Positions 7,728 to 16,015 of a stretch of DNA of 64,000 nt are shown one piece after another. The notes beneath the pieces are model-generated. The model was not told where the DNA came from and ran no database searches. It saw only the letters and a list, made by a program, of their open reading frames with translations. A program made the position numbers and the translations under genes. This DNA comes from CAZMZW01 sp964571135 (GTDB lineage Bacteria > Chloroflexota > Anaerolineae > Anaerolineales > Anaerolineaceae), in contig CAZMZW010000004.1 of assembly GCA_964571135.1 (NCBI GenBank), positions 115,644 through 179,643 of the forward strand, given 5' to 3'. How positions within the stretch are numbered: the first letter of the stretch is position 1; each line of letters starts with the position of its first letter.

Positions 7728-8426
7728 ATGAGTAAAAACAACTTAATAACCCCCATTTTAGTTAATGTTGATAACGTATTATATAAATTACTCTATATTA
7801 ATTTCAGGCCAGATGGATCTGTTTATGTAAATTTTCCGAGGAAAAGCGGATACAAAGTAACTAATGAAGTTGACTTACCTAATGTTATCCTTGGAAAACA
7901 AACTTTTATCCTCGAGACTTCTCAATCAAATTATATAAATCCATATATTTCATTTCATCCAAGTAAAAAGGTAATTCATATAAATACACAAAACAATAGG
8001 ATTTTCAAATTAGATGCAGAAGTCATAAATTTATCAGAAGATAAAAGCAAATTAGTTTTTTCTTTATGCCAGATAGTTTTTACAGCTTTTTCGTACTTAG
8101 ATGTTTACACATCTTCTAAATATATTTCTCCCTACATTTTGAATTCAAAATCACTGAATCCTATTATCGATTTATGTATTGAGATATGGGTCCATCCAGT
8201 AAATAGTTATATACCTATTCCCGATATACCCCTTTTTGAAAGTCGTAGAAAACAAACAAATATTGTTGGTGCAGCAAGGTTTGAGAATAATAAAATCCAT
8301 CAATATACATGTACTTTAATTATCTCAGAATTAACTTCTAAAAGTGAAAATGTAAAAACTCCTGGTATTACCGTACTTGCTTTTAATGAAAAAAGACCCT
8401 ATGCTTTTCAATTAAAACCGGTTTAA
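7728..8426 (+). CDS. Uncharacterised cargo protein
   Basis: A 232-aa protein rich in Ile, Asn, Ser and Tyr, with no transmembrane segment, signal peptide or recognisable motif. Its middle part alternates hydrophobic and polar residues as a beta-rich domain would. It is the last gene before the right att site and shares the element's composition. A clear ribosome-binding site is lacking. No function can be proposed from the sequence. The 167 bases after it, up to the att site, hold only a 7-bp inverted repeat (8522-8528 with 8546-8552). Confidence 0.55.
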   Translation: MSKNNLITPILVNVDNVLYKLLYINFRPDGSVYVNFPRKSGYKVTNEVDLPNVILGKQTFILETSQSNYINPYISFHPSKKVIHINTQNNRIFKLDAEVINLSEDKSKLVFSLCQIVFTAFSYLDVYTSSKYISPYILNSKSLNPIIDLCIEIWVHPVNSYIPIPDIPLFESRRKQTNIVGAARFENNKIHQYTCTLIISELTSKSENVKTPGITVLAFNEKRPYAFQLKPV

Positions 8427-8593
8427 TAGATTTAAACTGCAATAATAATTAGAACCAATAACAGTTCGATTTTTAACTAAGTATCAAATAAAGTAAAATT
8501 GTATCCGGACTGGATTTGAGCCTGAATACGCTTGGTCACGAGCCTTATTCAGAAGTATGAAAATCATCTACCTACAAGAGTAGAACCACCTTC

Positions 8594-8631
8594 CGCTAGG
8601 TTCCAGGTTCGAGTCCTGGTCGAGGAGCTTT
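8594..8631 (+). repeat. Right attachment site (tRNA 3'-end remnant)
   Basis: Second copy of the 38-bp repeat, with the same T-arm and acceptor 3' strand as 96-133. No 5' tRNA half precedes it. A T-run follows directly (8629-8637). Base composition changes to the host type within about 30 bases. Confidence 0.75.
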
Positions 8632-8695
8632 TTTTTTGAATAGCATTGCGGGTAAAAATTCTATCGCCGCGGGGAATTTTTTTAGGAAAAAGCCA

Positions 8696-9910
8696 ATGCA
8701 GTTACTCAGCTCACTTAAAATCAAGTTGTTTGCCTTGCTTTGGAGCGGCCAATCCATTTCCCGTTTGGGGGATAGCCTCTATCGCATCGCCTTGTCCTGG
8801 TGGGTACTGGAAAAGACTGGTTCGGCAACTATCATGGGCACGGTGCTGATCGTTTCTTTTGCTCCCATGCTCATCTTCCTGCTCATTGGCGGGATTGCGG
8901 TGGACCGCTTCTCGCGGACCCGCCTGATGCTGGCTTCGGATGTCCTGCGCGGGGTGGTGGTTGTGGTGGTGGCCTGGCTGGCTTATGCCAACACACTGGA
9001 GATCTGGCATATCTATATCGCCAGCATACTCTTTGGTTTTGTGGAGGCGTTTTTTCAACCGGCCTATACGGCTCTGGTACCGGTGATTGTCCCGGAGAAA
9101 TCCCTGCCCAGCGCCAATTCGCTTACCAACTTGAGCGGCCAGCTGGCTGGAATGATCGGGCCTGCCTTTGGAGCAACGCTCATCAGCCTGGGGGGAACAT
9201 CCTTTGCCTTTCTGCTGGATGGGATTTCCTTTCTAGTTTCAGCAGCCTGTCTTATCCCGCTGGTATCGGGGATTCAGGAGACACATACCAGGAAAGAAAC
9301 CCGCAGCCATGTGTGGCATGATTTCCGCGACGGGTTCAAGACCGTGTTCTCCATCCCCTGGCTGTGGATCTCCATAGCAGTGTTTGCGCTTGGCAATATT
9401 TTCCTCAGTGGTCCAATTAACATCGGTATGCCCTTCTTGGTTAAGAATGTCTTGCGGCAGGATGTCCAAGTGCTGGGCTGGTTGTATTCTGCCGCTTCCG
9501 TTGGCGCATTTCTGGGTACGGTCTATATGGGGCGCTTTGCCCGTATTCGCCACCGCGGCTGGCTGGCATATGGCAGCTACTTTGTAACCGGCCTGGTCAT
9601 CCTGGGGGTTGGTTTATTTCAAAACCTGCCGGCCTTGCTAGCTTTCATGTTCATTAATGGGGTGGCCTTGGCTATCTTTGGAATGATCTGGGTGAATTTG
9701 CTCCAGGATAAAATACCCAATGATAAGCTCGGGCGTGTCTCCAGCATTGACATGCTGGGCTCGTTTGCCCTGCTGCCCATTGGATTTGGCATTGTCGGCT
9801 GGATGACCGACCTAATCGGTGCTTCCCAGGTATTTGTGATTGGCGGCTTGGTTTCCATACTATTGGCTGTGCTGAGTTTGCTCTCCCCGCATATCCGCAA
9901 TCTGGATTGA
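8696..9910 (+). CDS. MFS exporter (EntS/MFS_3-like)
   Basis: A 404-aa major facilitator with about twelve hydrophobic segments, in the inner membrane. The loop between segments 2 and 3 carries the GxxxDRxxR signature (GGIAVDRFSRTR). The best fit is the drug/siderophore exporter subgroup that includes EntS, but the substrate cannot be read from the sequence. The start at 8696 is chosen because AGGAA (8684-8688) sits seven bases upstream; an earlier TTG at 8636 lies at the edge of the att repeat and has no such site. It is the first host gene right of the element. A hairpin terminator follows at 9962. Confidence 0.88.
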   Translation: MQLLSSLKIKLFALLWSGQSISRLGDSLYRIALSWWVLEKTGSATIMGTVLIVSFAPMLIFLLIGGIAVDRFSRTRLMLASDVLRGVVVVVVAWLAYANTLEIWHIYIASILFGFVEAFFQPAYTALVPVIVPEKSLPSANSLTNLSGQLAGMIGPAFGATLISLGGTSFAFLLDGISFLVSAACLIPLVSGIQETHTRKETRSHVWHDFRDGFKTVFSIPWLWISIAVFALGNIFLSGPINIGMPFLVKNVLRQDVQVLGWLYSAASVGAFLGTVYMGRFARIRHRGWLAYGSYFVTGLVILGVGLFQNLPALLAFMFINGVALAIFGMIWVNLLQDKIPNDKLGRVSSIDMLGSFALLPIGFGIVGWMTDLIGASQVFVIGGLVSILLAVLSLLSPHIRNLD

Positions 9911-9961
9911 GAAAATATTGCTACGACCGGACAAAAGCGGACAATACCGGACACTTTTTTC

Positions 9962-9998
9962 AAAACGAATAGTATTTAGGATGACTATTCGTTTTAGA
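9962..9998 (+). terminator. Hairpin terminator after the MFS gene
   Basis: AAAACGAATAGT (9962-9973) pairs perfectly with ACTATTCGTTTT (9984-9995) across ten bases. The A and T ends allow it to work in both directions. Confidence 0.55.
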
Positions 9999-10477
9999 GG
10001 AAACGAATCAAGCTATTGCGTTATCTGAATTATTTTTGCTCCCGCTTGCGTCTCGCAGGCGTTTTATTGTTGTCATCCTGAGCGAAGCCGATTGCGCAGC
10101 ATTGCATCACGTAGGTCACGCAAGATTGCGTGACAATTCCCTTCACCTTTTCACAAACCTCCCAAATTTCCCGCTTGTATACCGCCGATGATCATCTTGT
10201 GATTGAGAACCAACCGCCAACCGTTTCGACCGCGCAACCCGCATTATTCCGTCTTTGCGAGCCCCGTGGTCTTTATGGGGGGCGGCAATCTCATCTTTAA
10301 TTTGAGATTGCTTTGTCGCACTACCGTGCTCCTCCCCCGGGGGGGATGCTTGCGCGATCGCAAATGCGGGATTCGCGAGGTGGTTTTTACCGAAGCGATC
10401 TCATCCCGAAGGAGAGCAATCCTTTTTTATCCAGCGATGATTAAGTGGTTTAATTACCCCCGGGTCAAAATATCGCA
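9996..10477. repeat. Gene-free stretch made of dispersed intergenic repeats
   Basis: No credible gene is seen. The stretch is a mosaic of segments that recur elsewhere in the window, such as GCGTCTCGCAGGCG (compare 17060 and 63610), GGCAATCTCATCTTTAATTT (compare 62218) and a palindromic unit at 10110-10134. That unit (GTCACGCAA, GA, TTGCGTGAC after CGTAG) is an inverted copy of the unit at 18539, 62390 and 63695. A 92-codon frame at 10203-10481 crosses it but is built of repeat sequence. Confidence 0.6.
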
Positions 10478-11590
10478 ATGAATAACCTGAAATTAAAAAT
10501 TGCCGTGGGGATGAGCGGCGGAGTGGACTCCACCATGGCAGCTTATCTTCTCAAGCAAAGCGGGCACGAGGTGGTGGGTATTACCATGCGCATCTGGCAG
10601 GGTGAGTCAACTGACCTGGGTGCCATGCAGAGCGGCTGCTACGGACCGGGAGAAATCCATGATATCGCGGAAGCGGAAAACGCCTGCCAGCGGCTGGGCA
10701 TCCCGCACCATACCCTGGACCTGACCCGGGAATACGAATCTGCGGTGCTAAAAAACTTCTCCGGCGAATACCTGGCCGGGCGCACCCCCAACCCCTGTGT
10801 GCTGTGCAACCATTTTATTAAATTCGGCGCCCTGTTGGACCGCGCCCACGCCAGCGGTATCCAGTTTGACTATTTCGCCACCGGGCATTATTCGCGGATC
10901 GAGAAAGACGAGCTCAGCCAACGCTTTCTTCTTAAAAAAGCAGCCGACCTGAAAAAAGACCAGTCTTATTTCCTCTACCGCCTGGAACAGCCCCAACTGG
11001 CGCAGACCCTTTTTCCCCTGGGGGAGATCACCAAAATCCGGGTGAAGGAACTGGCCAAAGAAGCTGGGTTTGCCGATGCGGCTGAAAAACCGGAGAGCCA
11101 GGACTTTATCGACAGCGGCGAATACCAGCAGATTTTTTCCAGCGGCGATCCAAAACCCGGACGCATCCTGGACCAGCAGGGAAGACAGCTGGGCAGCCAT
11201 TCGGGCATTTTTAATTTTACAGTTGGCCAGCGCAAGGGATTGAATATTGGCGGCAGCCCGCAGCCACTTTATGTGCTGCGCATCGATGCTCTCCATAATG
11301 ATGTCATCGTTGGACCGAAAGAATCCCTGACTGTTGACCGTCTTACCGCCGGTTTCCTGAATTGGATCGCCGTTGAAGGCATTCAAAAGCCCACCTGGGC
11401 AAAGGCGCGCTTGCGTTCCCGGCAGGTGGAAACGCTATGCGAAGTATTTCCTTTATCCAATACCAGCGTTGAGGTCAGGTTCGATCAGCCCCAGTATTCC
11501 GCCGCCCCCGGCCAGTCCATCGTCTTTTATCAGGAAGACGTGGTCTTGGGCGGGGGGATCATCCAGAAAGTAAATCAAGAACAGGAATAG
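10478..11590 (+). CDS. mnmA: tRNA-specific 2-thiouridylase MnmA
   Basis: Puts sulfur on U34 of tRNAs for Lys, Glu and Gln, using ATP to activate the base. The PP-loop SGGVDS is at residues 13-18, the GHYSR segment near 136, and the NPCVLCN motif at 105-111, where Cys110 matches E. coli Cys102. The odd point is the second active-site cysteine (E. coli Cys199). Relatives read KPESQD-Ile-Cys-Phe; here residues 204-211 read KPESQDFI, so Ile and Cys are absent. Cys54 and Cys107 are extra cysteines. Length 370 aa is normal. No Shine-Dalgarno site is visible before the ATG. Family is certain; catalytic chemistry is in doubt. Confidence 0.92.
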   Translation: MNNLKLKIAVGMSGGVDSTMAAYLLKQSGHEVVGITMRIWQGESTDLGAMQSGCYGPGEIHDIAEAENACQRLGIPHHTLDLTREYESAVLKNFSGEYLAGRTPNPCVLCNHFIKFGALLDRAHASGIQFDYFATGHYSRIEKDELSQRFLLKKAADLKKDQSYFLYRLEQPQLAQTLFPLGEITKIRVKELAKEAGFADAAEKPESQDFIDSGEYQQIFSSGDPKPGRILDQQGRQLGSHSGIFNFTVGQRKGLNIGGSPQPLYVLRIDALHNDVIVGPKESLTVDRLTAGFLNWIAVEGIQKPTWAKARLRSRQVETLCEVFPLSNTSVEVRFDQPQYSAAPGQSIVFYQEDVVLGGGIIQKVNQEQE

Positions 11591-11660
11591 ATTGCCCGAA
11601 CTTGTTCTTTACGTTTTATAATAAATCTCATCCAGAAATCTCAATACAGGAGTAAAGACC

Positions 11661-12536
11661 ATGAAAGTTGCAGTAACTGGCGCCCACGGTATGCTGGGCA
11701 GTGATGTAGTCAAAGTCTTGCAGGAACAGAAATACGAGGTCCTCCCTTTCCCGACCCATGCCGAGCTGGACCTGGTGGATTTTGGCAAAGTTCGCGAGTT
11801 TATCCTGAAGAATAAACCTGAGGTCGTTGTCCACCTGGCTGCCAGCCGCAACCCGGACGTGGTCGAAAAGGACCCAGCGGAAGGCTGGCGCAGCAATTTC
11901 ACCTCCACTTATAACCTGGTGCGCGCCCTGCTGGAAACCGGCGGCGTGATGTGCTACGGCAGCACCGACAGCGTGTTTTCCGGGCATGATGATGAAGGCC
12001 CGTACCATGAATTTTCCATGAAACATCCCCTCAATATCTACGGGCAGACCAAGTATGCCTCCGAACAGATCATCAAGCAGAAAATGCAGAAGTATTTCAT
12101 CCTGCGGCTGCCCTGGTTGTTTGGCTTGGGCGGCCGGCCGGAGATCAACCCTCTGCTCAACCTCTTTAAAAAAACCAAAGCTGGTGAAAAGACCGTGGTG
12201 GGCAGCGACATGTGGTCCTCAGCCTGCGCCACCCTGGATGTAGGCTGGGCCATCGGCAAGATCCTGGCCACCCAGGCATGGGGCACCTACCATGTGGCCA
12301 GTGAACCGGCTGTCTCCCGCACCGGCATGATGCGCTATATCCTGCAGCAGGCGGGCATGGATACCAATCTGGTTGAAGAGACCAATTACGTGGATGCCCG
12401 CAAACCCGCCAAACGCGCCCATTATTCGGTGATGACCAGTGTTTTGCTGGAACCCACCTTCGGCTTTAAAATGCCTTCCTGGCAGATCGGTATGCAGAAA
12501 TGCATTGCCGACCTGAAGAAACAGGGAGTGATCTGA
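11661..12536 (+). CDS. RmlD-like NAD(P)-dependent sugar-nucleotide reductase
   Basis: An extended short-chain dehydrogenase most like dTDP-4-dehydrorhamnose reductase. The Rossmann motif GAHGMLG is at residues 7-13 and the catalytic YxxxK is Tyr127-Lys131. A RmlD_sub_bind-type C-terminus follows. AGGAG sits nine bases before the ATG. No rmlA, rmlB or rmlC lies nearby, so the exact substrate is open; methionine adenosyltransferase beta-subunit-like proteins share this fold. A bidirectional terminator separates it from the convergent cupin gene. Confidence 0.8.
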   Translation: MKVAVTGAHGMLGSDVVKVLQEQKYEVLPFPTHAELDLVDFGKVREFILKNKPEVVVHLAASRNPDVVEKDPAEGWRSNFTSTYNLVRALLETGGVMCYGSTDSVFSGHDDEGPYHEFSMKHPLNIYGQTKYASEQIIKQKMQKYFILRLPWLFGLGGRPEINPLLNLFKKTKAGEKTVVGSDMWSSACATLDVGWAIGKILATQAWGTYHVASEPAVSRTGMMRYILQQAGMDTNLVEETNYVDARKPAKRAHYSVMTSVLLEPTFGFKMPSWQIGMQKCIADLKKQGVI

Positions 12537-12591
12537 TCGGCTCTTCTCCACAAACCGCTGCCTGAGGATGCGGTCCTGCTGAATAATAAAA

Positions 12592-12625
12592 AATCCCCAC
12601 CGGTAATTTAGCGGCGGGGGTTTTA
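12592..12625. terminator. Bidirectional terminator between convergent genes
   Basis: AATCCCCACCG (12592-12602) pairs with CGGCGGGGGTT (12612-12622) with one wobble and one mismatch. A-run before and T-run after let it serve both strands. Confidence 0.7.
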
Positions 12626-12654
12626 ATTTGAGAAGTTACCTTTTCAGGAAAGTT

Positions 12655-13047
12655 TTATTCGCCTTCCTTCGGGCGGGCGTAATCATCCGCGAGGCGGACA
12701 ATGTCCTCCTGCTGCCAGTTACCAAAGCCCACTTCCATGAAGCGCACTTCCGGGCCGTTGCTTCCAAAGCGGTGCTTGAGGCCGGCCGGGATCCAGATCT
12801 GGTCTCCCTTTTTTGGGTAAATGGTTTCTTCTCCTAACTGCACCACCGCTCCATCGTCCAGGATGACCCATAGCTCAGAACGGCCTGAATGGATCTGCAG
12901 GCTTAGCCGCTGCCCTGGGTTGATCCGGGCAATCGATGTGGTGCATTCCACATTATGCGAATACAGCCACTGTTCTCCCCACGGGCGTTCGCTGTGCTTG
13001 ATGGGAGGTTTTTCCATTGGAATGGGTTTCGTCTTGAAATCGGGCAT
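12655..13047 (-). CDS. Cupin of ManC / phosphomannose isomerase type II
   Basis: A 130-aa single-domain cupin matching the C-terminal domain of bifunctional mannose-1-phosphate guanylyltransferase/phosphomannose isomerase. The opening ERPWG, the metal-binding segment LSLQIHSGRSELW (His and Glu ligands) and the closing EVGFGNWQQEDIVR are family signatures. It would interconvert fructose-6-phosphate and mannose-6-phosphate, or act as a sugar-binding cupin. It is convergent with the RmlD-like gene, which suggests a shared link to sugar-nucleotide metabolism. AGGA lies upstream of its ATG on the minus strand. Confidence 0.8.
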   Translation of the reverse strand: MPDFKTKPIPMEKPPIKHSERPWGEQWLYSHNVECTTSIARINPGQRLSLQIHSGRSELWVILDDGAVVQLGEETIYPKKGDQIWIPAGLKHRFGSNGPEVRFMEVGFGNWQQEDIVRLADDYARPKEGE

Positions 13048-13232
13048 TTTTCCTCCAGAAATTAATTATTGACAAAGTTTACCAGAAAGAGCTGATTGCT
13101 GGAATTGCCGCTGAACGTGTTCAATATTCATTTTTAATACAACCCATTAAATTTATTACACAAGAGGTTGTTGGTAACCAAAGAACATAATCGACGATTT
13201 GGATATTTATGAAAGATGGAAGTTCAAAATCA

Positions 13233-13260
13233 TTGAATTTTTATTAAGAATGGCTATAAT
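13233..13260 (+). promoter_or_regulatory. Sigma70-type promoter of the Ig-like lipoprotein gene
   Basis: TTGAAT (13233-13238) and TATAAT (13255-13260) with a 16-bp spacer. A GGAGG site precedes the ATG at 13304. The rest of the 13048-13303 gap is A+T-rich with no other signal seen. Confidence 0.6.
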
Positions 13261-13303
13261 GTTTATACAATAAGTCTTATTCTATTTTTTTTGGAGGTCA
13301 CCG

Positions 13304-14191
13304 ATGAAGAAATTGTCACTGGTCGTTACGTTCTTATTTCTAACATCTCTTATTGCCGGCTGCGGACCGGTCACCATTAGCGTGGGAGGAACCGGAACCC
13401 AGTCTGCCGGTTCAGGATCGCAAACTTATCCTTTGAAAGCGGTCATTGATTCTCCGATCAGCGGTTCCAACCTCGCCATGGGAGCAGTCGATATTAATTA
13501 TCATGCTTCCGCCCAGGATGGGGTTGCTTCCGTTGAACTCAGTGTGGATGGGCAGGTGCTCAGCAACCTGGTCACCCCGGATTCCAAACAGCCCCTCGTT
13601 TCACTGAAATATACCTGGCAGCCCACCGTTAGTGGATCACATGTTATTCGTGTCCGCACCCAATCCTCCAAGGGTGAATTGAGCGCATTTGCCGAAAGCA
13701 TGATCACCATCCAGGGAGAGGTCCAGCAGCAGCCGCAGCAACCGCAGCAATCTGCTGACACCACCACATCCGATACTACTACAACCGACACTACCACAGA
13801 CAACACCACCACCACTACTTTTGAATCCAATCAGATTGATACAATTCAAAAATCAGTCACCAAGTTCTATTGGTTCACCAGCGCCTGCGGACCTACCAAA
13901 TTAACCCTTACGGTCCATGTAAATGATCCTAAAAATGTCTTTCAGGTACTCGTTTTTAACCGCATGTGGGATCGCGAAGGAGCAGGTTCGGGCGGTTGGG
14001 ACAGCGGTTATGCCATGAAACCCCTCGGGGATGATGAATATACTTTCACCTATACCTCGACCAATACGAAGAACCCCAAAGGGTATGATCGCGCTGAATT
14101 TCATTACCAGTTTAAAGTGGTGGGCAAAGACGCTTCAATCCTTTACGGCAGCGATGTGTATAAGGATATTCAATTTGATCGATGCCCTTGA
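13304..14191 (+). CDS. Ig-like-domain lipoprotein
   Basis: An exported lipoprotein of 295 aa: signal peptide with lipobox LIAGC (Cys20), then an Ig/big-like domain (about 45-135) of the kind that follows 'SPISGS' repeats in extracellular proteins. A Gln/Thr-rich linker (about 140-175, runs of QQP and TTT) leads to a C-terminal domain of about 110 residues with a Cys at each end (CGP near 193 and RCP at the tail) that may form a disulfide. Likely attached to the outer face of the membrane. Ligand unknown. It has its own promoter and a strong terminator, so it is monocistronic. Confidence 0.75.
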   Translation: MKKLSLVVTFLFLTSLIAGCGPVTISVGGTGTQSAGSGSQTYPLKAVIDSPISGSNLAMGAVDINYHASAQDGVASVELSVDGQVLSNLVTPDSKQPLVSLKYTWQPTVSGSHVIRVRTQSSKGELSAFAESMITIQGEVQQQPQQPQQSADTTTSDTTTTDTTTDNTTTTTFESNQIDTIQKSVTKFYWFTSACGPTKLTLTVHVNDPKNVFQVLVFNRMWDREGAGSGGWDSGYAMKPLGDDEYTFTYTSTNTKNPKGYDRAEFHYQFKVVGKDASILYGSDVYKDIQFDRCP

Positions 14192-14216
14192 TCACCAGAT
14201 TTAAATATTGTTTTTC

Positions 14217-14247
14217 AAAGCCCGCCTGTCAACGGCGGGCTTTTTAT
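14217..14247 (+). terminator. Strong Rho-independent terminator
   Basis: AAAGCCCGCC (14217-14226) pairs with GGCGGGCTTT (14234-14243) across seven bases, followed by a T-run. Confidence 0.85.
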
Positions 14248-14252
14248 TTCTC

Positions 14253-14298
14253 TTGACAGTATCGCCTGGTAGGCTATAATAAAAACCGACCAGTCGGT
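14253..14298 (+). promoter_or_regulatory. Consensus promoter with TetR operator
   Basis: TTGACA (14253-14258) and TATAAT (14275-14280) are 16 bp apart. Four bases on lies the palindrome ACCGAC-CA-GTCGGT (14285-14298), a classic TetR-family operator half-site pair. It covers the expected transcription start. The TetR gene begins at 14319, so autorepression is likely. Confidence 0.8.
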
Positions 14299-14318
14299 AT
14301 TATTTATAAGGAGCGATC

Positions 14319-14906
14319 ATGCAGGAACGCAGCCAGGCAACCCGCGAACAATTACTCACCTCTGCCGAGAGATGCTTCTCTCGTTCCGGTTTTGATGCCA
14401 CCGGTGTGGCGGAAATTTGTACCGAAGCGCAGGTGAGCAAGGGCGCGTTCTACCATCACTTCCCATCCAAGCACGCCGTTTTTATGTCCCTGCTCGAGAA
14501 CTGGTTGAAACAACTTGACGGGCAATTATTCACCCTGACCGATAAGAAGGAAAGTGTGCCTGATTCTCTTACCCGGATGGGCAGCATGCTGGGGTTTGTC
14601 TTTCAATCCGCCAGCGGACGCCTGCCCTTGTTCCTGGAGTTTTGGGCGCAGGCCAGCCGCGATAAGCAGGTCTGGCAGGCCACCATTGCCCCCTACCGCC
14701 GCTACCAACAGCAGTTTGCCCAATTGGTGCAGCGCGGCGTGGAAGAAGGTTCGCTCAAACCCACCGATCCCGAGGCCACTGCCTGGACGATCATGGCTCT
14801 GGTTACCGGGGTGATCCTGCAGGGTTTGCTCGACCCCTCTGCCGCCGATTGGGACAAGGTCGGTCAGCACGGTCTGCAGGTCATGCTGGAGGGACTGAAA
14901 AAGTAA
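14319..14906 (+). CDS. TetR/AcrR-family repressor
   Basis: A 195-aa regulator. Residues 8-55 are the TetR_N helix-turn-helix (REQLLTSAERCFSRSGFDAT, then SKGAFYHHFPSK). The C-terminal helical domain should bind a small hydrophobic ligand and dimerise. AAGGAG lies six bases before the ATG. Its own promoter holds a palindromic operator. The two following SDR genes run the same way with gaps of 86 and 36 bases and are probably under its control, so the inducer may be a substrate or product of these reductases. Confidence 0.92.
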   Translation: MQERSQATREQLLTSAERCFSRSGFDATGVAEICTEAQVSKGAFYHHFPSKHAVFMSLLENWLKQLDGQLFTLTDKKESVPDSLTRMGSMLGFVFQSASGRLPLFLEFWAQASRDKQVWQATIAPYRRYQQQFAQLVQRGVEEGSLKPTDPEATAWTIMALVTGVILQGLLDPSAADWDKVGQHGLQVMLEGLKK

Positions 14907-14992
14907 AAAATGCCTGAATTTTCATTCACATTAAAAACAATCACCATGCTGCCCGCGGGCTGGAACCCAAAAAGCAAAAGGAGTCAATCCAA

Positions 14993-15979
14993 ATGATCCT
15001 GGTTACAGGTGCTGCCGGACATATCGGCAATGTGCTCGTGCGCCAACTGCTGGCTGATGGCAGCCAGGTGCGCGCATTAATTCTTCCCGGCGAGGACGCC
15101 CGCGCCCTGGATGGGCTGAATATCGAGAAGGTACCGGGCAACGTCCTTGACCCGGCTTCCCTGTTGAACGCCTTTCAGGGGGTGGAGGTTGTCTATCACC
15201 TGGCAGGCATCATCTCCATTATGCCCGGACGGGATGACCTAATGCGCAGTGTCAATATTCAGGGAACGAAGAACATCCTTGAAGCTGCCCGGCAGTGCAA
15301 GGTGAAACGCGTCCTTTACACCAGCTCCATCCATGCCCTCAGCCGCAGCTGCGAAGGGGTGATCGATGAGCAGGTGCCCTTTGATACCCACAACGAGGCC
15401 GGCGAATACGACCGCACCAAAGCGGAAGCCTCCGTGGCTGTCCTGGATGCCGTCCGTAACGGGCTGGATGCGGTCATCGTCTGCCCCACGGGTGTCATCG
15501 GTCCCCACGATTACCGCCGCTCGGAAATGGGCGACCTCCTCCGCGACTGGATGCAGAAAAAGACGCATATCCTCATGGAGGGCGCGTATGATTTTGTGGA
15601 TGTGCGCGATGTTGCCCGCGGCATGATCCTTGCCGTTCAGAAAGGCCGCCGCGGTGAGGTGTATATCCTCTCCGGCGAGCAGATCAAGCTGAACCGCATG
15701 AAACAGTTGGTGCAGAAGGCCATGGGTTTTACCACTGCCACCATCAACATTCCCCTCCGCCTTGCCCGCCTGGCTGCCAGGGTCAGCCCGCTCTATTACC
15801 GCCTCACCCGCCAGACTCCCAAGTTCACCGCCTATTCATTGGAAACGGTCTGCGGCAACTCGGTCATCAGCAGCGCCAAGGCCAAATGCGAGCTGGGCTG
15901 GCAGGCCCGCCCGCTGTTTAAGACCATTGCGGATACCATCCAATGGTGGCGCGAAAATAAACAAGCCCGGGCGATATAA
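14993..15979 (+). CDS. Extended SDR, NAD-dependent epimerase/dehydratase family
   Basis: A 328-aa Rossmann oxidoreductase with GAAGHIG at residues 7-13 and a catalytic YxxxK in EYDRTKAEAS near residue 138. It resembles dihydroflavonol-4-reductase / 3-beta-hydroxysteroid dehydrogenase-type enzymes, which act on hydrophobic alcohols or ketones. The substrate cannot be told. AAAGGAG sits nine bases before the ATG. Second gene of the TetR-SDR-SDR cluster. Confidence 0.85.
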   Translation: MILVTGAAGHIGNVLVRQLLADGSQVRALILPGEDARALDGLNIEKVPGNVLDPASLLNAFQGVEVVYHLAGIISIMPGRDDLMRSVNIQGTKNILEAARQCKVKRVLYTSSIHALSRSCEGVIDEQVPFDTHNEAGEYDRTKAEASVAVLDAVRNGLDAVIVCPTGVIGPHDYRRSEMGDLLRDWMQKKTHILMEGAYDFVDVRDVARGMILAVQKGRRGEVYILSGEQIKLNRMKQLVQKAMGFTTATINIPLRLARLAARVSPLYYRLTRQTPKFTAYSLETVCGNSVISSAKAKCELGWQARPLFKTIADTIQWWRENKQARAI

Positions 15980-16015
15980 ATTTTGCAATAACCACAGAAA
16001 GCGATCACTGATCCA

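Larger units (their letters stand above)
96..8631. mobile_element. Integrated tRNA-targeted element, about 8.5 kb
   Basis: A 38-bp direct repeat (96-133, 8594-8631) with one mismatch bounds an A+T-rich block that differs sharply from the G+C-richer DNA starting at 8660. The block holds a tyrosine recombinase near the left end, a Rep_trans-type replication initiator, three small DNA-binding proteins, and cargo that includes a methyltransferase-nuclease fusion. Integration into a tRNA 3' end by a tyrosine recombinase is a well known mode. No conjugation or virion genes are visible, so this looks like an integrative plasmid-like element rather than a full ICE or prophage. The intact tRNA gene is not in the window. 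Confidence 0.8.

Noticed and set aside
10203..10481. 92-codon forward frame before mnmA
   Set aside because: Built from dispersed repeat segments and hairpins; no protein-like pattern.
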